A DNA stretch of 64,000 nucleotides from Lysinibacillus sp. FJAT-14745 (GTDB lineage Bacteria; Bacillota; Bacilli; Bacillales_A; Planococcaceae), in assembly GCF_001275675.1 (NCBI RefSeq), contig NZ_LITM01000008.1, forward strand, positions 96,393 through 160,392. Direction: 5' to 3'. The stretch's first letter is position 1, and each line of letters opens with the position of its first letter. The position numbers were made by a program, and so were the translations under genes. The notes beneath the pieces were generated by a model. It had not been told where the DNA came from. It did not search any database and saw only the letters and a program-made list of their open reading frames with translations. Of this stretch, positions 36,898 to 45,004 are shown piece after piece.

Positions 36898-37675
36898 TGA
36901 TTTTTAGCGGGTATTTCCCCTTCGCGCGTGGGATTCTTTTCTTTTTCGCGGGTATTCACTCCTCTTCCGCGGGTATTCATCCTCTCCCGCGGGTATTCAC
37001 CTCTCTTCCGCGGGTATTCACTCCTCTTCCGCGGGTATTCACTCCTCTTCCGCGGGTATTCACTCCTCTTCCGCGGGTATTCACCTCGCTTCCGCGGGTA
37101 TCCTTCGCTTCCGCGGGTATTCACCTCTCTTCCGCGGGTATTCACTCCTCTTCCGCGGGTATTTCCCTCTCTTCCGCGGGTATTTCCCTTTCTTCCGCGG
37201 GTATCCTTCGCTTCCGCGGGTATTCACTCCTCTTCCGCGGGTATTCACCTCTCTTCCGCGGGTATTTCCTTCGCTTCCGCGGGTATCCTTCGCTTCCGCG
37301 GGTATTTCCCTTTCTTCCGCGGGTATCCTTCGCTTCCGCGGGTATTCACTCCTCTTCCGCGGGTATTCACCTCTCTTCCGCGGGTATTTCCCTTTCTTCC
37401 GCGGGTATTCACTCCTCTCCCGCGGGTATTTCCCTCTCTTCCGCGGGTATTCACCTCGCTTCCGCGGGTATTCACTCCTCTTCCGCGGGTATTCACCTCT
37501 CTTCCGCGGGTATTCACCTCTCTTCCGCGGGTATTCACCTCTCTTCCGCGGATATTCACTCCTCTTCCGCGGGTATTCACTTCTCTTCCGCGGGTATTCA
37601 CTCCTCTTCCGCGGGTATTCACTTCTCTCCCGCGGGTATTCGCTCCTCCTCCCGGGTATTTCCCCTTTCGCGTAT
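36880..37675. repeat. 21-bp-period tandem array 3 (core TTCCGCGGGTATT)
   Basis: About 37 units in 796 bp. The commonest unit is 21 bp, TTCCGCGGGTATTCAC plus a C/T-rich spacer (TCCTC, CTCTC, CTCGC or similar); a 19-bp variant (TTCCGCGGGTATCC plus TTCGC) recurs. Each core contains the palindrome CCGCGG. One strand is almost free of A outside the core. The array begins in phase inside the last codons of the NERD gene at 35917 and ends near 37675; both ends are degenerate and the middle nearly uniform. Long reading frames exist in several frames but result from the 21-bp period. This fills the gap 36898-37727. Confidence 0.95.
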
Positions 37676-37682
37676 TCATAAA

Positions 37683-37727
37683 TGAAAAAAAGAGTGTTCC
37701 ATTTAATTGGAAGCACTCTTTTTTATA
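37683..37727 (-). terminator. terminator of the lipoprotein gene
   Basis: AAGAGTG-TTCCA and TGGAA-CACTCTT pair with one bulged base, flanked by A and T runs on both sides. It lies directly beyond the stop codon. Confidence 0.88.
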
Positions 37728-38132
37728 TTATCGCGTTACTTTCTCTTCGACGATCTTTTCTTTAACAACGCCGTTTGCATTTGGAACGTTGTTATAGCCA
37801 TTTGTACCATTTAAATCAGTATTTGTTCCTGGTGTTGTTGTTCCTGGAACTGTTGTCGTACCTGGTGTTGTTGTTCTTGGTGTAGTAATTCCTGGAGTTG
37901 TAGTAGTTCCTGGAGTTGTTGCTTCAGGAAGAACAGTGTTACGGTTAACACCATTTACGTCACGATTGTAAACGTCATTTCTTCGAGCTGGTTCTACAAC
38001 GTTTTCTACACCTCGGCGAACGTCGTGTTTAACATTCTCCACTGGTCTTGTTTCAACAGCTTTGTTTCCCCAGTTACAACCTCCAAGGAATACAGTAGCA
38101 AGGATGATGGCCAAAAATGACATTCTCCACAT
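37728..38132 (-). CDS. small lipoprotein with Thr-Pro-Gly repeats
   Basis: 134 residues. A short signal peptide ends in the lipobox LGGC (Cys19), so the mature protein is lipid-anchored outside the membrane. The centre (about 70-105) is low complexity with TTPG/TTTPG repeats, the end is charged (VVKEKIVEEKVTR). It resembles small spore- or envelope-associated lipoproteins of bacilli in composition, but I do not recognise the family. AAAGGAGG lies 8 nt before the ATG. Confidence 0.75.
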   Translation of the reverse strand: MWRMSFLAIILATVFLGGCNWGNKAVETRPVENVKHDVRRGVENVVEPARRNDVYNRDVNGVNRNTVLPEATTPGTTTTPGITTPRTTTPGTTTVPGTTTPGTNTDLNGTNGYNNVPNANGVVKEKIVEEKVTR

Positions 38133-38240
38133 AGAAAAAACCTCCTTTCCTCGGTGCTATGTCATCAAATACAACGTGTGCATTTGTGATCCTACATAGA
38201 TTGCCCGGGAAAGGAGGGAACTATCCGATTTTTGTACAAA

Positions 38241-38624
38241 CTATTTTTGTTTTTCTTTTAACAATTGTTCAATGTAGGCTGCTTCTGCTTTACAATTGTA
38301 GCCATAGTTCGTATCTAGCTCTTTTTGCAATGCCTCGATTGTTTCAATTTGCTTAGCTGTTGGTTCTTCATTTAAAATTTTTGCAATTACTTCATCGATT
38401 TTTTGTGCCATCTCTTCATGGAATTCAGTACTCATCAAAACATCTGCTGGGATTTTTTCGATCCATGCGGCATTTTCTTTAAAATAAGTTTGCCAGCTAG
38501 CAATGAAGTCTTCCATAGAAAAACGCTCTTCTTTCCAATCAATACTTGCTAAGTATGATTCAAAAGATGTTGAAATCGAACGCGTAATGCTAATTTTAAC
38601 ACCTGAAGACAATTCCTTATACAT
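38241..38624 (-). CDS. conserved hypothetical protein, 127 residues
   Basis: Predicted cytoplasmic, mostly helical and acidic protein without signal peptide, membrane segment or known motif. Parts such as DVLMSTEFHEEMAQKIDEVI and PTAKQIETIEALQKELDTNY suggest a helical bundle. It has a clear AGGAGG 9 nt before the ATG and normal codon use, so I regard it as a gene. It stands alone between the lipoprotein gene and fabZ; a search against databases would be needed for a name. Confidence 0.65.
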   Translation of the reverse strand: MYKELSSGVKISITRSISTSFESYLASIDWKEERFSMEDFIASWQTYFKENAAWIEKIPADVLMSTEFHEEMAQKIDEVIAKILNEEPTAKQIETIEALQKELDTNYGYNCKAEAAYIEQLLKEKQK

Positions 38625-38850
38625 CTATATAATCCTCCTACGTTTTAAAAACAAAACTAAAATTACATGTATTTCAATTCACAATCACATATACGCCATT
38701 GCATTTTTATAAAACATCTAAATCCATGCTATCTCTAACTGCACTACCTATAGAGGCGAAAGTGCAGAATAAAGATAAACTATTAAAAGATTAACAGTAA
38801 AGACATCATTCGACATCATTATTTTATATCTTTTAGCCTATAATTGCAAA

Positions 38851-39294
38851 TTAAGCCTGCTTTGGTTGCTCAGGCCCAATAGCAAATAAAATATCCGCTT
38901 CACATACTAGTTCTCCATCGACTGTCGCCACACCGTGACCTTTGCCCATTACTCCACGTAGTTTCACGAACTCTACCTCTAATCGAAGTTGATCTCCCGG
39001 TACTACTTGGCGCTTGAAACGACAATTATCAATACCCGTCAAGAAAGCTAGACGACCTTTGAATTCATCTGCGTTTAATAATGCTACACCACCAACTTGT
39101 GCTAGCGCCTCTACAATTAAAACCCCAGGCATTACTGGATAGCCAGGGAAATGCCCATTAAAAAAGTCCTCGTTCATAGAAACATTTTTTAAACCGACTG
39201 CACGCTTACCTTCTTCTAATTCAACGATGCGATCAACGAATAAAAAAGGATAACGATGTGGTAAAATTGCTTGAATTTGCTCTGCTGTTAACAT
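38851..39294 (-). CDS. fabZ: 3-hydroxyacyl-[ACP] dehydratase FabZ
   Basis: Dehydrates beta-hydroxyacyl-ACP in fatty-acid elongation. 147 residues with the FabZ start [13 protein letters not shown], and the hot-dog-fold catalytic pair His48 ([13 protein letters not shown]) and Glu62 (LIVEALAQ). AAGGGGG lies about 6 nt before the ATG. Gene order fabZ next to flhP-flhO-mbl is that of B. subtilis (ywpB). Confidence 0.95.
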   Translation of the reverse strand: MLTAEQIQAILPHRYPFLFVDRIVELEEGKRAVGLKNVSMNEDFFNGHFPGYPVMPGVLIVEALAQVGGVALLNADEFKGRLAFLTGIDNCRFKRQVVPGDQLRLEVEFVKLRGVMGKGHGVATVDGELVCEADILFAIGPEQPKQA

Positions 39295-39310
39295 TTCTTT
39301 TCCCCCTTAA

Positions 39311-39473
39311 ATCAATTTCGCCTTGGCGTAATTGTAGCTGACGCTTTGCTTTCGCTACAGATAAACAATGCGTCCGGATTTTGATTTATGCACGCACATT
39401 TCAAAATCCGTGACATCCGCCAGAGGCAATATCTTCATTCAGTCGGTGTTGGACACCTATTGAATGAAGATAT
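39311..39473. repeat. dispersed intergenic hairpin element, copy C
   Basis: It has the left module CAATTTCGCCTTGGCGTAAT, GCGTCCGGATTTTGA, the middle module GACATCCGCCAGAGGC, and a long imperfect stem TTCATTCA...GGTGT...ACACC...TGAATGAA. An extra inverted repeat (GTAGC...GCTAC) is inserted in the left part. It fills the gap between fabZ and the EpuA-like gene. Confidence 0.65.
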
Positions 39474-39507
39474 TTTATGTAAACACAAAGTATGGTAAAG
39501 AATAATA

Positions 39508-39792
39508 TTATTCTTTACCATTCATAATATCAAATATATGCTGCCATGTTTCTGGTTTGAAAACGTCCATGGCTTTACCTTGTCCAATTACACTATAGCC
39601 AAACATTGCACCTAAAACTGCTGCAACTACAACTAAGATGATAATAAGTACAACGCGTAGCCAAATCGGAATCAGCCGTATTTGCACCCATCGAACCTCT
39701 CGTTGCTCTCCATTTGAGCCGTGTTCCTTCTCTTCTGGTGGCGTATCGGTTTCTTTTGTTTGCATAGAACCTCGACTTGAATCGTTTGTCAT
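39508..39792 (-). CDS. EpuA-like small membrane protein (annotated in bacilli as DNA-directed RNA polymerase subunit beta family)
   Basis: 94 residues: a charged N-terminal tail (about 1-38), one transmembrane segment (about 43-66, WLRVVLIIILVVVAAVLGAM) and a short outside end with GYSVIGQGKAMDVFKPETW, which is the family signature. Despite the family name no polymerase activity is likely. GAGGAG lies 8 nt before the ATG. It follows flhP by 47 bp and may share its transcript. Confidence 0.8.
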   Translation of the reverse strand: MTNDSSRGSMQTKETDTPPEEKEHGSNGEQREVRWVQIRLIPIWLRVVLIIILVVVAAVLGAMFGYSVIGQGKAMDVFKPETWQHIFDIMNGKE

Positions 39793-39839
39793 AGATTGTA
39801 CTCCTCTTCATTACTTACTAAACAGTAATAACGGATCTA

Positions 39840-40679
39840 CTATCGAATACCATTAATGAGCCCAAGCATTTGGTCTGCTAAAGTTACAGCTCTTGCATTG
39901 AATTGATAAGAACGCTGCGTCTGAATTAAATCCGTCATTTCCTTTGAAAGATTTACATTCGACATTTCTAGCGAACCGCTCTGCATGCCAATTTGCTGAC
40001 GATTAGCTCCTTGTAATTCAGTGACAACTTCAGCTTGTGTATATCCAAGCTGCGCTAGGTTATTCGGCAATCCAACATAGGCGCCAGAAACTTTCTCCAT
40101 TAGCTGTGGCTTTTGGAACTCTGTCACTGCTACATCAGTACGAATAACATCTCCATTTGGATAGGATGCCTCTAATACGCCTCCATTACGGATTGCGAAA
40201 TTTTTTACATTAGCCGGCAATGTAATAGCTTGTCCTGTTGCGTTTGCCAATGGATATCCATCTGCAGTTACAACCATTACTGTTCCATTATTTAATGGTG
40301 ATAAATAAAAGTCACCTTGACGAGTATACACTGTTTTTGTGCCATTTTCACCATCTGGCATCAAAATATTGAAATATTGCTTTGGTTTTGTAAAAGCTAA
40401 ATCAAGGTCACGATTTGTTGTTTGTAGAGAGCCTTGCTTTTGATTCGATTGGATTTGTCCAAGCTTTGCACCTGAACCATAACGGATACCAATAGGTGAT
40501 TGTCGGTCAGCACGGTCTAGCTTATCATTATTAAATTGCTGATAAAGCAATTCATTAAATGTAGCTTCTTGTGCTTTATAGCCGAGTGTGTTGCTATTGG
40601 CAATGTTATTACTAATTGTATCTAGTTTATTTTGTAATTGCCCCATTGTGTTTGTTGCAGTAATCATTGTACGTAGCAT
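39840..40679 (-). CDS. flhP: flagellar rod/hook-basal body protein FlhP
   Basis: 279 residues of the FlgF/FlgG rod family. The N-terminal TISNNIANSNTLGYKAQEATF is the flg_bb_rod motif, and the C-terminal region (SNVNLSKEMTDLIQTQRSYQFNARAV) is the matching coiled-coil end; both form the axial rod helices. I chose ATG 40677-40679, with GGAGG 9 nt upstream, rather than a TTG two codons earlier that lies too close to it. Follows flhO by 24 bp, in the B. subtilis order mbl-flhO-flhP. Confidence 0.92.
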   Translation of the reverse strand: MLRTMITATNTMGQLQNKLDTISNNIANSNTLGYKAQEATFNELLYQQFNNDKLDRADRQSPIGIRYGSGAKLGQIQSNQKQGSLQTTNRDLDLAFTKPKQYFNILMPDGENGTKTVYTRQGDFYLSPLNNGTVMVVTADGYPLANATGQAITLPANVKNFAIRNGGVLEASYPNGDVIRTDVAVTEFQKPQLMEKVSGAYVGLPNNLAQLGYTQAEVVTELQGANRQQIGMQSGSLEMSNVNLSKEMTDLIQTQRSYQFNARAVTLADQMLGLINGIR

Positions 40680-40703
40680 GTTCAAACGCCTCCAGTTCGC
40701 CTA

Positions 40704-41537
40704 TTATACTTTTCCGATTTCATTGACAGCCTTTTCCATACTGCGATCATAAGCCTGTAACACTTTTTGGTTAGCTTCGAAAGCGCGATATGCTGTCATT
40801 AAACCAGCCATTGTACTACTAGAATCTACGTTTGAGCCCTCAAGATAATTTTGACGCAGTGTAAAGGATACGCCATTGGCACCGTAAGCTGTCGGTAAGT
40901 TCTGACCATTTTCTGTTCGCATTAAGCCATTATCCTGTTTACTTAGCTTGTTCGGATCCGCTGCAAATGATACTCCAACACGAGCTACTTGCCGATTATT
41001 AACATAGATTGCTCCGTTCTCATCTAGGCGGAAATCATCATTCGGTAGCTGGATGCGTTGACCTCTGTCTGATAGCACATACAGTCCCTGTGGATTTACT
41101 AAATAGCCATGACCATCTAATGTAAAATTCCCGTTGCGTGTATATGCTTCGCCACCATCTGGATGTGCTAAACGGAAGAAAATTGATCCCTTAGTGCCAT
41201 CTTCGTTTTGTGGTAAGTTTCCATCGATCAAAGCCATATCTGTCGGGAAATCAGTGCTATAGATTTGGCCTTGTATGTAATTTGGTAATGTTTCTTGCAT
41301 ATAAATCCCTGTATTTAATGCGCCAATTTGGCTCATATATTGAGAGCCTGCTTGCTGCTTGGCAGGTGCATTTGTTGTTCCTACACTTGACATAAGCATG
41401 TCGGGGAATGAGCGAATAGTTGATTGGTCTGCTTTAAATCCTGGTGTATTCGCATTTGATAAATTATTGGTAAGTAATTCTGTTCTTCTTTGTTGTGCAA
41501 TCATACCAGTTGCAACTGTATAAAACCCTTTAAACAA
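40704..41537 (-). CDS. flhO: flagellar rod/hook-basal body protein FlhO
   Basis: 277 residues, paralogous to FlhP: LLTNNLSNANTPGFKADQSTI near the start and MAGLMTAYRAFEANQKVLQA near the end. I place the start at TTG 41535-41537, 5 nt after GAGGTGATT, because the protein then begins FKGFYTVATGMIAQQRR like other FlhO proteins; an in-frame GTG three codons earlier overlaps the binding site. Lies 21 bp after mbl, so rod-protein genes are co-transcribed with a cell-shape gene. Confidence 0.9.
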   Translation of the reverse strand: MFKGFYTVATGMIAQQRRTELLTNNLSNANTPGFKADQSTIRSFPDMLMSSVGTTNAPAKQQAGSQYMSQIGALNTGIYMQETLPNYIQGQIYSTDFPTDMALIDGNLPQNEDGTKGSIFFRLAHPDGGEAYTRNGNFTLDGHGYLVNPQGLYVLSDRGQRIQLPNDDFRLDENGAIYVNNRQVARVGVSFAADPNKLSKQDNGLMRTENGQNLPTAYGANGVSFTLRQNYLEGSNVDSSSTMAGLMTAYRAFEANQKVLQAYDRSMEKAVNEIGKV

Positions 41538-41558
41538 AGGAATCACCTCATTGTATTT

Positions 41559-42554
41559 TTATAAGGATGCGGGCACTCGATCAATATTTTCAAGCATAAT
41601 GCCTGTACCAATTGCTACACAATCCATAGGTTGCTCTGCAATGAACACAGGTACCTTTAGCTCTTCGATTAATAGCTGGTCCATACCGTGTAGTAATGCA
41701 CCACCGCCAGTAATAATGACCCCACGATCAATTATATCAGCTGATAACTCTGGTGGTGTTTTTTCTAAAACATTTTTTGCAGATTGGACGATCATAGCAA
41801 CCGATTCATGTAATGCACGTTCAATCTCCTCTGAGTGAATCGTTATTGTACGTGGTAGACCTGTCACCATGTCTCGGCCACGAATGTCCATTGAATCGTT
41901 TCGGCTACCTTTAAAAACTGTACCGATAGTAATTTTTATGGCTTCTGCAGTACGTTCACCAATTAGCAATTTATATTCTTTTTTAATATATTGTAAAATA
42001 TCATTATCAAAAATGTCTCCTGCCACTTTAATGGACTCACTCGTTACAATATCACCCATTGATAGGACTGCAATATCTGTTGTTCCGCCGCCAATATCGA
42101 CTACCATATTGCCGCTAGGTTGGAAGATATCCATGCCTGCTCCAATAGCTGCAACTTTTGGTTCTTCTTCTAAGTATACTTTTTTTCCACCGGATTTTTC
42201 TGCAGCTTCACGGATCGCTTTTTGCTCAACACTAGTAATGTTTGTTGGACAGCAAATTAAAATACGTGGCTTAGCTAAAAATCCTTTGACATTTAATTTG
42301 TTAATGAAATGTTTTAGCATGGCTTCTGTAACGTCAAAATCTGCAATGACACCATCTCGTAGTGGACGAATTGCAGTAATATTACCCGGTGTACGCCCTA
42401 CCATTTGGCGAGCTTCTTCCCCCACCGCTAATACTTTATTTGTTTTTTTATCAATCGCCACAACAGATGGTTCATTTAAGACGATTCCTTTACCTTTAAC
42501 GTGTATTAATACGTTCGCAGTTCCTAAGTCAATGCCAATATCTTTCGAAAACAT
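41559..42554 (-). CDS. mbl: actin-like cell-shape protein Mbl
   Basis: MreB-family actin homologue of 331 residues that forms membrane-associated filaments guiding lateral wall synthesis. The nucleotide-binding motifs are visible: IGIDLGTANVLIHVKGKGIV (phosphate 1), VDIGGGTTDIAVLS (phosphate 2) and TGGGALLHGMDQLL (adenosine). I start at ATG 42552-42554, preceded by AAGGAG about 10 nt away; an upstream in-frame ATG has no binding site. Neighbours spoIIID and flhO identify it as Mbl rather than MreB or MreBH. Confidence 0.94.
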   Translation of the reverse strand: MFSKDIGIDLGTANVLIHVKGKGIVLNEPSVVAIDKKTNKVLAVGEEARQMVGRTPGNITAIRPLRDGVIADFDVTEAMLKHFINKLNVKGFLAKPRILICCPTNITSVEQKAIREAAEKSGGKKVYLEEEPKVAAIGAGMDIFQPSGNMVVDIGGGTTDIAVLSMGDIVTSESIKVAGDIFDNDILQYIKKEYKLLIGERTAEAIKITIGTVFKGSRNDSMDIRGRDMVTGLPRTITIHSEEIERALHESVAMIVQSAKNVLEKTPPELSADIIDRGVIITGGGALLHGMDQLLIEELKVPVFIAEQPMDCVAIGTGIMLENIDRVPASL

Positions 42555-42780
42555 TTTATAATTTCTCCTTCCCGCCATTTCCAACTACATAACGTTCATT
42601 TTTATCTGTTTATCTAGAATATTTTATCATATCCTATTGGTAATTACACCTAATTTTAGTGAATGGAACTGTATTCTTTGAATTATATGAACACTTATTG
42701 AAAAGAAGAAATCGTTTCAGTATTTTTTTTGATTCATCACCTAACGTGGGCTGATTTAATGTCAGTAAGCTTGTCCTTGC

Positions 42781-42816
42781 ATCAAAAAAAGAACGAATCA
42801 TTCATGACTCGCTCTT
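42781..42816 (-). terminator. terminator overlapping the spoIIID stop codon
   Basis: A 13-bp stem (AAAGAGCGAGTCA / TGATTCGTTCTTT, with two G-U pairs) with a TGAA loop includes the last codons, and a run of T follows leftward. Confidence 0.8.
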
Positions 42817-43058
42817 TCTTTCCACTTGTTTTTCGTTGCCTCTCCTCCACGAATATGACGTACGGCCTTATGGTAGGCGAGTATTTCCTTTACTTGCTCA
42901 GCTAATGCTTCATGAATTGTTGGCAGTCGCTCCGTTAAATCTTTGTGCACCGTACTTTTTGAATAACCTGTCATTTTCGCGAGGACACGCACAGTTTCAC
43001 GCGTCTCAATCAATAATTCACCGAGGCGTATGCAGCGCTTCCGAATGTGCTCGTGCAG
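42798..43058 (-). CDS. spoIIID: sporulation transcription regulator SpoIIID
   Basis: Small DNA-binding protein (about 86 residues) that activates and represses genes in the mother cell after SigE. The helix-turn-helix VRVLAKMTGYSKSTVHKDLT is nearly that of B. subtilis, as is the basic tail HIRGGEATKNKWKERASHE, which contacts DNA. The start is unclear: the residue that corresponds to the B. subtilis initiator is a CTG (43056-43058) with GGAAAGGA 8 nt upstream, whereas an in-frame GTG at 43074-43076 has no binding site. I prefer CTG. A well-led small frame overlaps this start (see 43010-43114). Confidence 0.88.
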   Translation of the reverse strand: MHEHIRKRCIRLGELLIETRETVRVLAKMTGYSKSTVHKDLTERLPTIHEALAEQVKEILAYHKAVRHIRGGEATKNKWKERASHE

Positions 43059-43114
43059 GTTCTTCGTCCTTTCCACACAATTTCACAAATGGCATCAGAT
43101 GCACGTTTGCGCAT
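43010..43114 (-). CDS. small upstream ORF overlapping the spoIIID start
   Basis: 34 codons, ATG at 43112-43114 with AAGGTG 5 nt upstream, stop within the spoIIID reading frame region but in another frame. The peptide begins MRKRASDAICEIVWKGRR. I do not recognise it. It may be a leader peptide coupled to spoIIID translation, or chance. Confidence 0.3.
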   Translation of the reverse strand: MRKRASDAICEIVWKGRRTCTSTFGSAAYASVNY

Positions 43115-43259
43115 TTCTTCACCTTATGTGAGGACAAAGCTATTCAGAACACGTTTTACATTTTCACGATAAAATACCGATTTTTTATGCATTTTTTAGT
43201 ATTCGTTTCTCTCGATGTAAAATTATCATTTACTATATTTAAAATATACGAATTTTCCT

Positions 43260-43352
43260 ATCATCAATTATGCCACGGTTTTGATATCTGCTGAAAAGTG
43301 GCTTAAAGCAGCAGAAGTCCCCCACCTATAGAGGTGAGAGACTTCTACTGAA
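43260..43352. repeat. dispersed intergenic hairpin element, copy D (short)
   Basis: It has the left module ATCATCAATTATGCCACGGT, then joins directly to the right part: CTGCTGAAAAGTGGCTTAAA, ACCTATAGAGGTGAGAGACT and AAATAAGTTAAA, as in copy B with the middle deleted. Lies between spoIIID and spoIIQ. I saw no clear SigE promoter in the rest of the gap 43059-43357. Confidence 0.65.
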
Positions 43353-43357
43353 ATAAG

Positions 43358-44026
43358 TTAAAAGGCTAGTAATTTTTTCGGATTAATATATTTTCCGTTT
43401 TCTAGTACTTCAAAATGCAAGTTAACGCCAGCTGATTGGTTCCACTCATTGTCAGTCGCTTTTCCAAGTACTTGACCTTGTGTTACCTCATCGCCTTCCT
43501 TGACAGCAATGTCTTTTACAGAGCTATAATGTGTTTCCTTACCATTTGCATGCTCAATAACAATTTTATTGCCTGTAAATGCATCAAGTTTTACTTGTTT
43601 TACTTTACCACTTAGAGCAGCAAGTACTTCAAATTCTTCACCATTCATAGAAAGAGTAATACCAGAAGATGTCGTAAATGTTTGATTAAATACCATTAGT
43701 GCTTTTTCACGCGACTCTGCATTAGCCTCTACTTCATAAAACTCTTGTGAAACTTGAACCTTACTAAGATTCGCTTCCTTGAATGGATACTTCATTGTTT
43801 CTGTTTTTGCATTTGTTTCAACTACAGGACCTGAATCTACTTCTGCTACATTTGTTGACGGAGCCTCTTCTACTTTCGATACGAGACTATTGTAACCAAG
43901 CAACAAACCTGCTAGCATTAGAGCCCCACCAGCGTAAACAACTGGCCAAAACCACGGTTTCTTCTGTAATTGAACTTTTTCATCTTGTTGATTTTGAGAA
44001 GTTTTACTATTTTTATCCTCTCTCAT
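43358..44026 (-). CDS. spoIIQ: stage II sporulation protein SpoIIQ
   Basis: Forespore membrane protein of 222 residues that meets SpoIIIAH in the space between forespore and mother cell and is needed for engulfment and SigG activity. It has a basic cytoplasmic tail, one transmembrane segment (about 28-48, FWPVVYAGGALMLAGLLLGY) and a LytM/M23-type outer domain (about 110-222). Only the last histidine pair region remains (VNLHFEVLENGKYINPKKLL); the first zinc ligands are absent, so it is not an active peptidase, as in B. subtilis. I chose ATG 44024-44026, which follows AGAGGTGA. It ends the spoIID-spoIIQ pair. Confidence 0.9.
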   Translation of the reverse strand: MREDKNSKTSQNQQDEKVQLQKKPWFWPVVYAGGALMLAGLLLGYNSLVSKVEEAPSTNVAEVDSGPVVETNAKTETMKYPFKEANLSKVQVSQEFYEVEANAESREKALMVFNQTFTTSSGITLSMNGEEFEVLAALSGKVKQVKLDAFTGNKIVIEHANGKETHYSSVKDIAVKEGDEVTQGQVLGKATDNEWNQSAGVNLHFEVLENGKYINPKKLLAF

Positions 44027-44063
44027 TTTCATCACCTCTAGTTGCAGTGTGAACAACTAGAAG

Positions 44064-44999
44064 TTATTTTAAACATGCATCTATCTTTTTTATTTCAATA
44101 TCTTGATAATAATAGTGTAAAATTTCGGCAGCAGTTTTCCCATCACTTGCCAAAGCCTCTGCTCCATATTGACTCATTCCTACCCCATGCCCGTATCCTT
44201 TCGTGCTCACTTGCACTTTTCCAGCGGTGGAATTATATGAAATTTTAAAATCCGTTGACGGTATTTGCAAAAGTGTTCGAACTTCTCGCCCTGACCACAC
44301 ATTCTTACCTAACTGCATGCGCTCAACACGTCCTGTATCATTAAAAAAGAACTGTACACGGTTGAAATCACTTGCCTGCCATTTAATAGGCCACAGTGCA
44401 TTCCATTCAGCTAATGTCCATTCTTTCATCGCTGAAAACTTTGGAGATGATAGATCTGACATACTCGCAACGCTTTGTAAATAAGGTACATCATTGCCAC
44501 TAAAATCGTAGGCACTTTCTGTTTTCCCATTGCTAGTAGAATGAAACATTGCCGTAATTAATTCATTTTTATATAGAAGAACTTGTCCTTTCGTTTCGTT
44601 AATAGCCTCGACAATTTTCTTTTCATTCCCCGGGAAATTGCTAGTCCAATTCTCTTTTCTTTGCTCCTTATTGTAAAAAACTTGTCTAGCAACAGTAGGA
44701 GCGATAGCTATTTTACCGTAATTTGTCGATTTCAACGCGTATGTCCTTGCTGCAATAGCTTGCGCCTTTAAAGCTTCTTTTTTAAATGAAACAGGCATTT
44801 CTGCAGCTACCACACCAGTTACATACGTTTCTAAAGGGATTTTCTCTTGTTGTCCCTCCACTTCTATGAATATTTCACAAGCTTGCTCTGCTGTTGAAGG
44901 CGAATCTTCAACCGTACGTCTCTCACTAAATGCCACAGGAAGCATATATAATGCTCCAATCAAACAAATTATGCCTATACTCATTATCCATTTTTTCAT
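44064..44999 (-). CDS. spoIID: stage II sporulation protein SpoIID (lytic transglycosylase)
   Basis: Membrane-anchored peptidoglycan lytic enzyme of the SpoIIDMP engulfment complex, about 311 residues. One N-terminal transmembrane segment (about 4-25) is followed by the SpoIID domain: PLETYVTGVVAAEMPVSFKK with the catalytic Glu, KAQAIAARTYAL, HSTSNGKTESA, and GYGHGVGMSQYGAEALA. I start at ATG 44997-44999 because the protein then begins with a basic-hydrophobic anchor; no ribosome-binding site precedes it. A SigE-like promoter ends 6 bp before this ATG, so the mRNA may have no leader. Confidence 0.9.
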   Translation of the reverse strand: MKKWIMSIGIICLIGALYMLPVAFSERRTVEDSPSTAEQACEIFIEVEGQQEKIPLETYVTGVVAAEMPVSFKKEALKAQAIAARTYALKSTNYGKIAIAPTVARQVFYNKEQRKENWTSNFPGNEKKIVEAINETKGQVLLYKNELITAMFHSTSNGKTESAYDFSGNDVPYLQSVASMSDLSSPKFSAMKEWTLAEWNALWPIKWQASDFNRVQFFFNDTGRVERMQLGKNVWSGREVRTLLQIPSTDFKISYNSTAGKVQVSTKGYGHGVGMSQYGAEALASDGKTAAEILHYYYQDIEIKKIDACLK

Positions 45000-45004
45000 A
45001 AGGA

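Noticed and set aside
26697-37675. CRISPR arrays
   Set aside because: Units are about 21 bp with 8-12 bp variable parts that are themselves repeated; spacers are not unique, and no cas gene is present.
36897-37797. Long open frames on both strands in array 3 (up to about 290 codons, peptides such as NTRGRE or PRKRSEY repeats)
   Set aside because: The period of 21 bp keeps several frames open at once on both strands; there is no ribosome-binding site and the peptides are mere translations of the repeat.
39508-39792. A real RNA polymerase beta subunit gene
   Set aside because: The family name is historical; 94 residues with one membrane segment cannot be RpoB.
43358-44026. Active M23 endopeptidase instead of SpoIIQ
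   Set aside because: First zinc ligands of the LytM site are missing; the context spoIID-spoIIQ-spoIIID fits SpoIIQ.
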